The notes beneath the pieces were generated by a model. The model was not told where the DNA came from and searched no databases. It saw only the letters and a program-made list of their open reading frames with translations. Below are positions 8,983-19,884 of a DNA stretch of 34,883 bases, piece by piece. The translations under genes and the position numbers were made by a program. Location of the stretch: NCBI GenBank assembly GCA_032718475.1, contig JAUCBJ010005206.1:1-34883 (forward strand), in the 5' to 3' direction. The stretch is from Nemertoderma westbladi. Its lineage: Eukaryota; Xenacoelomorpha; Nemertodermatida; Nemertodermatidae. Numbering within the stretch: position 1 is the stretch's first letter; each line of letters begins with the position of its first letter.

Positions 8983-11160
8983 TCAGAACTTGGGTTGTCC
9001 AGCAAAGATGTCTTCGGCTAGTTCTTTGTCGATGAATGTTCCTGTGCTGCCGGAGTCAAGGAGAGCGTTCACAATATAACTCTTGTTTACGCCGTGGACT
9101 CTCAACTGCACTACGGGAAATTCTCGGATTCCTACGTTGGAAGTTGGTGCTTTCCAAGACGGTTGTCGGTCAGGAGTAGTTATGGGGAACTCACTGTCGG
9201 TGTCTTTTCCGTACGTAAGTGCTCGATACACTGCGGTATTTATTAGGTAACAGGATTCATTTTCGTCGGAGAATTCGTCCGTATAGAATCCTTCCATCTC
9301 AGAACTTTGGTCAGTGTCGTTCACATCACTGAATTGGACATGTAATTCGGGCTCACTTACCTGACTCGGGCTGTTTTGTTCGAATTCCGTGTGCAACAAG
9401 AGATGATGTTTCACGCCGCACTTAGCACACCTTGCGTCAGAGTAACAGGTTCGCCGCTGGTGTCCGCGTCTGAGACAGTTATAACATAACCGCTTATCCC
9501 ACATGACTTCACATCGGTCTACTAGGGATTTCTTTAGGAATTCCGCACACGCACTCAAACGGTGGGGCCCGTCGCACAGCGCACATTTTGGTTTGATGTT
9601 ACTCACTTTACCTTGGATAACGTTATGCACTCTCGTTCTTTCTTTGGGCTTTCTTCCGTGCATTCTGTTAGGAGACTGAGGAGGAGTCTTGGCAACCTGT
9701 TCTCTCCTATCATTGGTTTGAGACTTGTATTTACTTACGTCTTTTGAGGTTTTGTTAACATAGTAAGATCGTTCAGTGTCTTTCCCGCTGTTCTCCTCAT
9801 GGGAGGTCTGGCTTTCGCCCTCGTCTGTATAACACACGGGTATTATTTTTCTCCTAGAAACGGGTTTCTCACTTACCTGATTTTCCGATGTTTTCTCTCT
9901 GGACTGCTTTATGAGTTGTAATTTTACTTCATAATCTAGGAATGACATGAGATCAGCCATGGTAGGGCTCCGTCGTTGTTGCTCCATCATATACAACACT
10001 TTCTTGTCCCAGCGTGTACATACTCCACCCTTTGGTAAAGTAGAGACTACGGCTCCAATAACCATGGAACTCTGATATTCATGAGACTTACCTAACCAAT
10101 CCAATTGTCTACAGATCTCCTGAATCTCATCGGAAAACTCTATAATCCCGCTACTAAGGAACTTTCGGGGGGCTACTAGTTTTGCATACAAATACTTAGC
10201 TATGTTATCCTTGTTACCATACCTGATGTTTAATGTATCCCAAACTTGTCTTAATCCATTCGGATGTTCAATAAACTTCAACGCCATTAACTTGGGAGGT
10301 CCTTCCAAACACTTGATGAGGAATCTAAGTTTCTCTCCGCTAGATAGTACAGAGTTCTGTATGCTATCTTCGTAATATTCATTAAAAGGTAACCATTGCA
10401 TCTCATCTCCATTGAATTTGACGATTTCTCCCACTTTGACCGATTGGCGGGCTTCTGTTCTAGCCGTCTGACGCGTAAAGCTTTCTTGGGCCATCGTGTT
10501 ATTTAATATCGAATTATCGGTATATAAATTTATCGGATTATTATCAGGTCTATAGGGAATATCATCACCAACAGGTTTATAATCACCCTTGATAGGGTTT
10601 GCTATAGGAGTTTCTACGTCACTAGCAGTATAGATGCGTGTAGGCTCCACACCTTGCGCATGAAATACTTCAGGCCTAACAGGTTGACACATTGTTACAG
10701 GGGGTGTTGGTATACCCTTTTGCATATTTACTAATTTATCGCGTTCTAACGCGATACTTTGCTGCACCTTTTGCAACTCTAACCTACTTTCCCTGACTGT
10801 TCCCTTGAACTGGTCGACAGTCTCCTGCATCTGTCCGAGCAGGAGATTCATCCCCCGCCGCCCCTCCTCCACCCACTCGACCGCCGAAGCGGGAGTCGCC
10901 AACGTTGTGGCGGGCGGACGAGGGACCACGGGCGATAAATCCATTCGCTCGGAGTCCAAGACAGGAACCATTTCAGGGGCTGTTCTACTAGGCACAGATA
11001 GTTTCGTGCTGTGTAAAGGGAATTTAGAGGTTGTTCCCGTGAGTACAGGTGTCTCTAGCACCGAAGGGGTGTCTTCGAGAACAGGCCTAATTATTTCAGG
11101 CTCATCTGTTATAGTAGGGAGTCTGCTTACAGTAACAATTCGTTCTGTGTTCTGTACTAC
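8983..11160 (-). pseudogene. BEL/Pao gag C-terminal part: DUF1759-type domain, zinc knuckles and start of the protease
   Basis: This frame is open from about 11160 to the TGA at 8985, about 725 codons, and has no natural ATG start, being the continuation of the upstream gag after a frameshift in 11102-11160. Order: a Pro/Ser/Thr-rich linker; a short helical region (EGRRGMNLLLGQMQETVDQF); the DUF1759-type capsid-like domain from about residue 210 to 370 (VKFNGDEMQWLPFNEYYEDS, FLIKCLEGPPKLMAL); a basic linker; cysteine/histidine knuckles at about 500-565 (CALCDGPHRLSAC, CYNCLRRGHQRRTC, CAKCGVKHH); and, at the end, the protease active site ALLDSGSTGTFID. This domain order is diagnostic of BEL/Pao elements. 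Gag would package element RNA in a cytoplasmic particle and the protease would mature it. It is interrupted just after the protease active site. Confidence 0.85.
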
Positions 11161-12847
11161 CTACGGCTGTGCTACCTAGTTGTTTTCTAACAGCTGGAGG
11201 CAAATCAGGCAATTTCTGACGGGGAGACGTTCTTTTACGTCTACTTAGACGAGATCTATGTCCTCCGCCTTCAGGATCGGTGGTATCGCCTTCATCAGAG
11301 GAGGTAAATCCCTGTCGTTTGGGAGTAAACCGATTCATCATCTGCATATTACTGGCTGTTAACTGTCTATTTATACTCACTTGACTTTCCTAAATATTTT
11401 CCAACTCTAGTTGGGTGATTTCTTCAGACACTCTCCGTTCCGTTTCTGCCAATTTTCTTTCTGCCTCTGCCACTGCAGCCTTTCTATCTGCCTCTGCCAC
11501 TGCAGCCTTTCTTTCTGCCTCTGCCGCTTTTCTTTCTGCCTCTGCCGCTTTTCTTTCTGCCTCTGCCTCTGCTGCCTTTCTTTCTGCCTCTGCCTCTGCT
11601 GCCTTTCTTTCTGCCTCTGCCGCTGCTGCTGCTACTGCCTTTCGATCTTCTATTCGTCTTTTCTTTACCTGCTCCTCCCGGGCTCTAACGATGCGGAGTT
11701 GTTCATCAAATTTAGCTTGGTTTGCAGCTAACATTTCCGCATCGATTGCGTCCAGCACAAGCTTGGCTCCTTCACTACTAGGGCGAAGTCCAGACAGCCG
11801 TCTCCTCAACTCTTCGTCCCCTACAAAACGTTGATAGTCTGACAGATAGATGTCAATGGCATCCCTCGTTCGCGGTCTCTCTGCTGTCACTTCGCTTTTC
11901 ACTTGAGAAAAGGTGGCATCGGTTGATTCTTCATAGGTTGGTCACTCAGCCAGCTGGGATTTCCACTGGGCCGTTTCTTGAACTTTGAGACCTACCCGCT
12001 GGAACCAAGTCTTGACAGCAACTTGCAGCGACGTGTCCTGCCTTCTTTTGGAAGTTTCCTCAAAGGCCGATAGGATTAGTCTAATGTATAGGGTTCTTTC
12101 ACGTACTTGATAAAGCAGCTCTTCCTGCTCTTGAGGTCCTTTGGGTTGTCAAAACAGTTGTTCTTCTAATCGCTCTAAGGAGCCGAAGAATCCCTGCACA
12201 TATCCTGCTGCCGACCTCTTCCAAACAGCTGGATCCATCGTATCTTTAGCCACTCCCATCCTGTGTATGTCTTCCCAGGTAGCTTCGGATAAATCTAACG
12301 GGAATCCGGGTCTGGGAAAGTTACATTGTGACTCGACAATAGACATCAATTCTTCCCTTGCGTATCCCGCATAACTATCTTGGGTCGATCGCTTACTTCT
12401 CGCCCAATCGACTTGGTGTTCCTCCACCGCAATCAATATTGTAGTTAGTACCGCGGCAGGAAGAGTGAGAAGGGGATCCGAATAAACTGTATCCGCCATC
12501 TTCACTCCGCGTTCGGGGGTCAGCTCTATAGTATCCGAACTACTGGAGCTATCGGGTCGCTGGGAACTAGGTTCTTGACTAGGATGTTGCTGCTGTTGGA
12601 CAGCTGCTTCTGGGTTCCGTTTGACCTGGGCCCGAGTGTCGATGATAGACCTACGGTGTTGGATTAGCCTAGGGTCTGATACTACTACTGTAGGGATGAC
12701 CTTGCTTACAGTAGGAGGGGACTTGGACTTTGGTCTCAGACGTTCTATACTCTTAGCTGAGTCCCAGATCCTTTTAAGACCCTGTCTAACACTCATTCTA
12801 GCACTTTCTAAGAGACTATCTGACAGTGTTTGTTTTGTATCAGACAT
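11102..12847 (-). pseudogene. Gag N-terminal extension with Gln/Ser-rich and AEAERK coiled-coil regions
   Basis: From the ATG at 12847 a single frame reads to 11102 with only three stops: TGA at 12151, TGA at 11944 and TAG at 11392. The pieces after each stop have no ATG of their own, so I read this as one broken gag N-terminus. Order: a basic leader region (SARMSVRQGLKRIWDSAKSI); a low-complexity VQQQQ...SSSSSD stretch; a folded-looking segment (LPAAVLTTILIAVEEHQVDW, AREELMSIVESQCNFPRPG); a helical linker; a coiled coil of 18-bp repeats encoding AEAERK (about 11420-11640); then a basic Ser/Arg stretch. Joined to the DUF1759 half it would make a gag of about 1290 codons, long for BEL/Pao. The N-terminal 580 codons match no gag domain I know. 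Confidence 0.65.
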
Positions 12848-14091
12848 TTCGGTTTATACAGTTGAATGCCTACTGCTATAAATACAGTTAAAGCAAGTCT
12901 AGTAATTCAGTATTAACTGTTAGCCTAGTAATTAATTACCGATACTGCTACTCAGTGTAGCGTGATATATATATAATATATTAGAATACCGGTATGCTTA
13001 TAGTATATATAAGTATTGCAGACTAGGTTTGTCACAGAATACCGATATATAATTTCAGTGCAAATATATACAAATATATTTAACCTATTATAGATACCGG
13101 TATATCAATTATTTAGAATAATTAAATTTCTGAAATTATAGGGTTACTTAGTTACTTGAGTTTACTCTATTACCGTTATTCAAGCAGTAGTCCAACTGAT
13201 ATTAAGACCTAATTGTTGTATGACAGGCCTACTAGTTTATAAATCTTTTGAGTTGATTTATAATATATATATGTATATACCCGTATAAGGAGTTTTGTTA
13301 CAATATTGAAATACTGTAGATGTTACTATTTCTGGGAAATAATCACTACACAGAAGCTGTGCGCTATCAGTGAAGTGCTACTTATTGGACACTAAAACAA
13401 ATAATTCTACTGGCCTACCTTACTTATCTACAAATTACGTACAATATAAGTGAGATTACAATCTCTAATAAACACACGAAAATAATACGTACGAAATTTT
13501 AGGGCAATTTCACAGGGAAACTACAAACCAGTCTAACAAAGGGTTAGAACTTCTGGTTATTACAATGGATAGGATACTACGGTAGTTGAAAATAATAAGC
13601 AGAAGTAAATATACTGCGTTGTCCAGATAGGAAAATACCACCGCCTGACAACCTATAGCCGTATCGCAATAGGTACTACGTTATGTATCACGGAGTGTTC
13701 CTACCTAGAGGTTAATAGAACTAACGTGCCTATTAACCACTTTACAACACAAATATACTGCCCACACACTAATTACTTTCGGAAAGCACTGTACACTAAA
13801 CCCTAAATTAGGTACAAGTACTTGTAAAACAGTTAACCAGCAGTTAAATATACTTAAACAGTTAAAAGAACCACGGCATCTGCTGGAGTGACCGGGGCAC
13901 AAAGTCACCAGTCTTTACCTACGCCAAGCAGCCCGTGTAGTACCGGGGTTAATCTAACTATAACGGTATGTATAACAAGCACAATTACTGTAGGAATAAA
14001 CTTGGGGACATGAATGTTGCGAGTAATCGCATAAACTCTGAATAATAAATATTACGCTACCCGTACAGAATACTCAAACAAAATACAAACC

Positions 14092-14640
14092 AAACGCTGG
14101 CAGACTACTATCAAGCCTAAATAAACTACAGTATGTGCAGATTCCGAAATTGTTAGTTAGTATGCGTTCTAACACGGTAGTACGACTTATTCTTTAGAAG
14201 GGGGTTGACCTTACAACTACGAGATGCCCCAACTTACTAACTGGCACTTGATCAGACAAACTCTACACATGCGGCACTTTCTTCAGACCTAACAACAGCC
14301 AGACAACAATCCAGCTTACAAAATATCTGAATAATACTACGGTACCTGAACAGACTACACAAACAAACACAGGATAAACGCTGACAGACTACTATCAAGC
14401 CTAAATAAACTACAGTATATGCAGATTTCGAAATTGTTAGTTAGTATGCGTTCTAACACGGTAGTACGACTTATTCTTTAGAAGGGGGTTGACCTTACAA
14501 CTACAAGATGCCCCAACTTACTAACTGGCACTTTATCAGACAAACTCTACATACGCCGCAATCTCTCCAGACCTAACAACAGTCAGACAACAGTCCAGCC
14601 TACAATTATCTGAATAATCTGAGCAGACTTACACGTCTTC
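14092..14640 (+). repeat. 284-bp tandem duplication in the leader
   Basis: AAACGCTG starts at 14092 and again at 14376. The units share long exact runs, such as TAGTTAGTATGCGTTCTAAC and the GAAGGGGGTTGACCTTACAA block. The second unit diverges slightly toward its end. Confidence 0.8.
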
Positions 14641-14800
14641 TGGTCAATATTAACCTACAGATAAATAAGAACTGACAGAAATAAGTAAAATCTCAATAAA
14701 AACCAGGGTGGCCGTTCCCTGATTAAGTACTAAGACCTACCGGTATACAATAATAAAAATCGAATAATACTAATGTACTTATACTGGAAGTACCGGTTAT

Positions 14801-14998
14801 GACAGTTGGGCCTACGGACCTACAGCAGTACCGGTTCAGGCAGTTGGGCCTACGGACCTACAGCAGTACCGGTTCAGGCAGTTGGGCCTATGGACCTACA
14901 GCAGTACTGGTTCAGGCGGTTGGGCCTACGGACCTACAGCAGTACCGGTTCAGTCAGTTGGGCCTACGGGCCTACAGCAGTACCGGTTCAGGTTTACC
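14801..14998 (+). repeat. 38-bp minisatellite, about five units
   Basis: The unit starts CAGTTGGGCCTACGGACCTA and ends CAGCAGTACCGGTTCAGG. Units differ by single substitutions. The reading frames through it are artefacts of the repeat. Confidence 0.85.
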
Positions 14999-15043
14999 GG
15001 TCGACCGGTACTTTTCAACTTTATTGCTTACTGCAATTAAGAT

Positions 15044-15058
15044 CAATAACTGTTATTG
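15044..15058. other. Palindrome straddling the 5' LTR-leader junction
   Basis: CAATAAC and GTTATTG are perfect 7-bp arms around one base, lying exactly where the LTR ends and a primer-binding site would be expected. It could be chance in AT-rich DNA. Confidence 0.35.
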
Positions 15059-16313
15059 TTCGCGCTTTTGAAGACCTTTAGCAGTTTAACCTGCCAAAAT
15101 TTATATGTCTTTTAGTTTATAAATCGACTTTAGCCTATGACAAGTATTTGATACAAATAAACACGACATTAGCCGAAGCCAGCCTATGCGCGATCATTCA
15201 CCCGTTGGATATACCCGGGAGGCTGGATTTGGAAGCTTTAATCTTATTGCGGTGTAAGCCTACTGTATTATTCGATTGATCGTTAATATATAATCTCTGA
15301 CAAATATTATTCACTTTCGGGAAATATTAGCAGTTCCTTTTGCCTTTAGGACGTGGCGCTCTATCTATATAAACAGAGCTATGACTTATACTAAACACAA
15401 CAGTATGGCTTAAGATTTACACATAAGGCGCATTCTTTAGGAGATGCTTTGTTATCAGTCAAGCTCATACACACTACCACACAATACTGCACACTGATCT
15501 GCCGACAGTTACTGAATTTGATCAAGCATAAAGAGAACAGCAATGGACTCATGTAGTATCTATGAAACAGCATTAGATTCACTACAAACCACAATAATAT
15601 AAGTCGCAATTGCTATATGTAACCGGTCTCTCTAACCTGTAGTGTATCAAGAAGATTAGGAAATTTGGGTTATTTATCGATGTTCTCCAAATAATAACAT
15701 TCAACCAACTGATACAAATAATAACAAACAGTAAAATGCAGTAAGACGGTAGATTAAGATATGATATGATAGATGGAGACATGAGTTGAGACATGACACG
15801 TATGATAACAGTTATGTGTTCTTATAATTAAAGCCGTTCTAATGTTGGCTAAAGTCTGAAACCCAGAGTCATTCCAAAGCCGGTGTTCCTTGGCCTAGGG
15901 AAAACTCATACTGACTCGCCTAGTACCGATCTGTAGAGTATCTCCACGGATAAAGTGAAAATCGCCCTGATTGGCTGTTAAGCTGAACAAAGAACTATGT
16001 GCCCAATGGCCGTTTCCATGCCAGCAACCAGCTGGTAGATGTCGTAATCTGAATCATCAAAGCTACACGGTGTGAGTGTACTGGGAACGGATTTGACGCA
16101 TTGCGGGTTTTTGTGTCTTGTTATGTCCGCTCAAGCACACATACAGAAGAATGACTTTTATGTCCGTTAAAACATCTACACGGTACTTTGCGGTCAAGGG
16201 GACTGATTATATCCGCAAAAGCCTTTACAGTAGGTTTTAGAGTATTTGAGCGCATTGGGGGAAAACTGGATTGCGGAGCAAAGGGCCAGTTATATCCCAC
16301 AAAAGCTTTTACA
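15057..16313 (-). repeat. 5' LTR of the 12.4-kb element
   Basis: Direct-orientation partner of 3886-5138. Plus-strand start TGTTCGCGCTTTTGAAGACC and end AAAAGCTTTTACA match the other LTR. It is followed directly by a (GT)n run whose first five bases equal those before the 3' LTR. Confidence 0.8.
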
Positions 16314-16362
16314 GTGTGTGTGTGTGTGTGTGTGTGTGTAGGGGTGTGTGGGTGTGTAGGTG
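16314..16362 (+). repeat. (GT)n microsatellite at the element's outer edge
   Basis: An uninterrupted GT run leads into GGGGTGTGTGGGTGTGTAGG. With the GT-rich stretch at 3861-3885 it appears to be the two halves of one microsatellite split by the insertion. Confidence 0.7.
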
Positions 16363-17232
16363 AACTGGTTCAAACAGGGGACAATTGCATGAATACACAG
16401 CGACAAACCGGGGACGATCTACAATCCGGGGACGTCCCCGGAATGAAATGATATCAAAAATGGAATCTACGTACTAAAATTAATGGATTCTGAAAATTTC
16501 AGATCATTTCGGCGATGTCCCCTGTTCCACCCAAACCTGTCAAATACGTGTGTAAATTTGTGTTTTAGTTTTGAAAATTTCAATGACCCCAGTATAATGC
16601 GATAGTTTCAAGTGTCCCCTTTTCCATACGTTAATATAACATTCCAAACACACGTTGTAGTATGGGTGCTGTTGTTCAATGTGGGGACTGGAATCTACAA
16701 TGTAATAAATATTTTGTGATCTAATTTAACATTTTGACCAATCGCAGCAGTATGTGTGGCATGGTTCAAAATGGGGACTAGGAATTCATTGTCACCTAAA
16801 AGTAGAGATTAATTTTAAGTAAGTAGAATATATATGTCGAATGTGCCAATTTGGAAATCAAATACTTTAGTAATCGTGTTTTAAAGCAGAATATGGCGCC
16901 CGAATCGTTCGAATATATAATTTTATGACAAATTTTCCTGATAAACAACTTGATATACATTTGTAATATACAGTTGAAAGTGGTTCATGAAGGACATTCA
17001 TTATGAACGTTACGTTTCTTGCTATAAATTGTATAAGCGGATTCTGACTCAAATTCAAATTCAGTTACTTGGAAATACATCCATATCATCTTTACCAGAA
17101 ACATTTTCCGAATCACTATCAGAATTGCATAGATTGTTTTTATCTTCTTGAGAATCACCACAGACCATGTCACAGTTACTCAATGCCGGATAAATAAGTC
17201 ATGCCATGAACGCATGGTTTGCATAACAATAA
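16363..17232. repeat. GGGGAC-motif repeat DNA
   Basis: No gene seen. GGGGAC or GTCCCC words recur at about 16377, 16412, 16427, 16433, 16517, 16613, 16683 and 16773, usually 15-90 bases apart. The block 16376-16470 is shared with 25172-25265. Confidence 0.55.
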
Positions 17233-19203
17233 CTACTACTACTAGGATCGGCATGCTGCATTGCAGCTGCATTTTTAAGAATGCTGTGCCGGCTTATCGA
17301 CAAAATTGCACCGCCACAACTCCCTATCACCCATGACATTTGCTAGATCATCCGCATCTTCAAGGCCAGTGTCCTTTAAGATGCGTCTCAAGAAAGTCAT
17401 GGGCTGTCCACCATGCTTATTCACTCCATGAGGCTGCCAAAGTACAAGATTATGCACTGGCTGGTCCTCACGGCGAAAGCAATGTCCTGCAAAGCGGAGG
17501 CAATTTTGTTCTATTGTCAAGCTTAGGGGAACAAATGAGACACCTCCAATGTTATATAGTGTATGGTTGGAGATGTGTGCATTGTACTTGACACAATGAA
17601 CCCGGCGTAGCATTTTTGTGAATGTGCCATCCAGAGATTTGGTGCCCTCAGCAGTTAGAGCCCAGCATGGACTCCCATAGAGGAGTACTGGAACTACTGC
17701 TGCTCTAAATAATCGGACCTTAAGTGTCCGATTAATTCTCGGTGACTTCCAAATCCTGGAAAGCCTATTCAAGGCTGCCCATGCCTTTCCCTTACATATT
17801 CGAAGGTCCTCACCTGACTTCCGGATCCATGATCCCAGGTAACAGAAGTCATCCACATGCTCAAGCATACTATCTTAGCTTATGCTCATCCGATCAGAGA
17901 CTTGCTGAGGACTTTCAAAGTTAACTGTCAAAATTTTGGTCTTTCTGGAGTTAATAAAAAGACCAACACTAGAAGCAGCATGTTCTAATGAGCTGAGGAG
18001 CCGTTGGGCTCCCTCTAGTGATTCTGAGAGTACTCCTAAGTCATCAGCAAAGTCTAGATCAGTTAGGTACTTGGCAGGATTTCCTCGACTTATGGAGCCA
18101 GTAGGTGGAATTATCATTACCCCATCATCATTATGATGATCTAAGGACATGCGTAGAACATAGTCAACAACAATTATGAACACGAATGGTGCAAGTGTGC
18201 CTCCCTGGAGGACGCCCCATAACACTTCAAATGGTTCTGTCACCGTCAACAGTAGACACAAATGTTGTCGAACCATCGTATACTGATCTTATTGCTGCAA
18301 TAATTTCATCAGGAATCCCATATAATGAAAGTATGCTGAACATACGTGAGCGAGAGACTGAATCAAAGGCCTTGAAGAAGTCAACAAAGATAACAGCCAG
18401 ATGCCTTTCTTTCTTTTTTGATAACTCTTCAATTATCCTTCTAAGTGCCAAAATGGGCTCCATGGTCCCACGACCTTTACGGAACACATTCTGATTTCCA
18501 CGGAGCAGTCTCTCAATGGGATCCCTGATGCGATTTAATATAATTATATTGTATAGCTTTGCAGCAATCGAGATCAATGAGATTCGCCGAAAAGAAACAT
18601 AGAGTGTTAGGTTGCCCTTCTTGGGAACTGGCACCAACTTATTTGTTTCCATTTCTTGTGGGACTCTTGTTGTTCGGTACATGTCTACTATGATGGGATA
18701 GATGAGCTTTAAACACTCAGGTATTTTAAAGACCTCAGGGGGAACACCATCTACTCCACTGGCACGATTGGTCTTAATGCTCTTTGCAGCAGCCTTCACT
18801 TCTGCAAAGGAGATATCACCAATGGGAATATCTGGGAGTACAGACTCAGACACTTTTACTTCTATAAAGTTATCAGGCAATACCCTGTCATTATTGAGGA
18901 GCTTTTCAAAGTGGGCTTTCCAACCATTGAGGCGATCGGCTGGTGATTCAGCCTTAACCTTGTTGGTTGGTTGGCTTTTTCGACCAGCAAGCAAGTTGAC
19001 CGATCTCCATGCCTGGGATGATTGCCTGCTGTCGTCAGCATCATTGATGGCATCAACCTGTTGGTTTATTAGCTCCTGTAAATTAACATAGTACTGCCTG
19101 TTCAGGGACCTAGATGCAACCTTAACTGCATTCTTGGCCGTTGTAGTCTGTTTGAGTCGGGACTCTTTCTGCGCCTTGTCTTGTAGAGGTAATAACAACA
19201 CCA
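17233..19203 (-). mobile_element. 5'-truncated LINE with reverse transcriptase, dead
   Basis: Three minus-strand frames add up to one polyprotein without its endonuclease. 19201-18227 holds the linker and RT fingers/palm (KSIKTNRASGVDGVPPEVFK, KLVPVPKKG, ISLISIAAKLYN, NQNVFRKGRGTMEP, HLAVIFVDFFKAFDSV). 18276-17875 holds the rest of the palm (GGTLAPFVFIIVVDY, the FADD catalytic box in LDFADDLGVLS, then VGLFINSRKTK). 17868-17275 holds the C-terminal region (DDFCYLGSWI, VLLYGSPCWAL, LRFAGHCFRR, LVLWQPHG). The first break is a 2-base deletion, shown by the related fragment at 31938 which keeps the frame; the second is an in-frame TAA at 17877. The 3' end carries a short (TAG)n tail at 17233-17245. 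The 5' end abuts the minisatellite. It resembles RTE/CR1-like elements; clade not assigned. Confidence 0.85.
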
Positions 19204-19210
19204 GACGCAG

Positions 19211-19884
19211 TTAACCTTGCCCCCAAACCCTAACCTCCTCCAACGACCCTGCCCCACCCACTCCTTCAACATCCAACGACCTCGTCCCACCCACTCCTTC
19301 AACCTCGGACAACCCTGCCTCACCCACTCCTTCAACATCCGACAACCCTGCCCCTCTCACACATTTAAACTCAGACGAGCCTGCCCCACTCACTCCTTCG
19401 ACATCCGACAACCCTGCCCCACTCACTCCTTTAAACTCCAATGACCCTGCCCCACCCACTCCTTCGACATCCGACAACCCTGCCCCACTCACTACTTAAA
19501 ACTCCGACAACCCTGCCCCACCCACTCCTTTAAACTCCGACAACCCTGCCCCAGCCACTCCTTTAAACTCCAATGACCCTGCCCCACCCACTCCTTCAAC
19601 ATCCGACAACCCTGCCCCACTCACTCCTTTAAACTCCAATGACCTTGCCCCACCCACTCCTTTAAACTCCGACAACCCTGCCCCAGCCACTTCTTTAAAC
19701 TCCAATGACCCTGCCCCATCCACTCCTTTAAACTCCGACAACCCTGTCCTACTCACTACTTAAAACTCCGACAACCCTGCCCCACCCACTCCTTTAAACT
19801 CCGACAACCCTGCCCCAGCCACTCCTTTAAACTCCAATGACCCTGCCCCATCCACTCCTTTAAACTCCGACAACCCTGTCCTAC
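19211..19884 (+). repeat. 33-bp minisatellite, left block (about 20 units)
   Basis: Units of 33 bp around CCCTGCCCCACCCACTCCTT with variable middle (CAACATCCGACAA, TAAACTCCAATGA). Because 33 is a multiple of three, long open frames occur in both directions (for example GVGGAGLSEFK) and are not genes. This block is more heterogeneous than the right one. Confidence 0.9.

Larger units (their letters stand above)
12848..15056 (-). other. 5' leader of the 12.4-kb element
   Basis: About 2.2 kb between the 5' LTR and the first gag ATG, without a supported gene. It is AT-rich with recurrent CCGGTAT/ATACCGG words, and contains a 284-bp tandem duplication and a 38-bp minisatellite described separately. 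No TGG-type primer-binding site directly follows the LTR. Confidence 0.5.
3886..16313 (-). mobile_element. 12.4-kb BEL/Pao-like LTR retrotransposon, internally deleted
   Basis: Two direct repeats of about 1.25 kb (3886-5138 and 15057-16313) bound a 9.9-kb interior. Read on the minus strand each repeat starts TGTAAAAGC and ends GCGCGAACA, the TG...CA form of LTRs. The five bases outside are GTGTG at both ends, compatible with a 5-bp target duplication in a GT microsatellite, although a microsatellite makes this weak. All interior coding is on the minus strand: leader, gag with zinc knuckles, DSG protease, a relic of the pol C-terminal region, and an unidentified gene next to the 3' LTR. Reverse transcriptase, RNase H and integrase are absent. 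The LTRs differ by scattered substitutions and small indels (for example a 6-7 base insertion near 15339), so the copy is not recent. A solo LTR of the family lies at 19885-21061. Confidence 0.75.

Noticed and set aside
11411-11834. Plus-strand Cys/Ser-rich frames (FCLCHCSLSF, FLSASA types)
   Set aside because: Antisense of the AEAERK coiled-coil repeat of gag.
8152-12847. Alternative genetic code with TGA as tryptophan
   Set aside because: The same elements also carry TAG and TAA stops plus frameshifts, and nothing else in the window requires TGA as sense; ordinary decay explains it.
14799-15081. Repeat protein frames (AYGPTAVPVQ type)
   Set aside because: Product of the 38-bp minisatellite in the leader; two overlapping frames are equally open.
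15391-15794. Small minus-strand ORFs in the LTR
   Set aside because: Not conserved among the three LTR copies because of indels; no recognisable motif.
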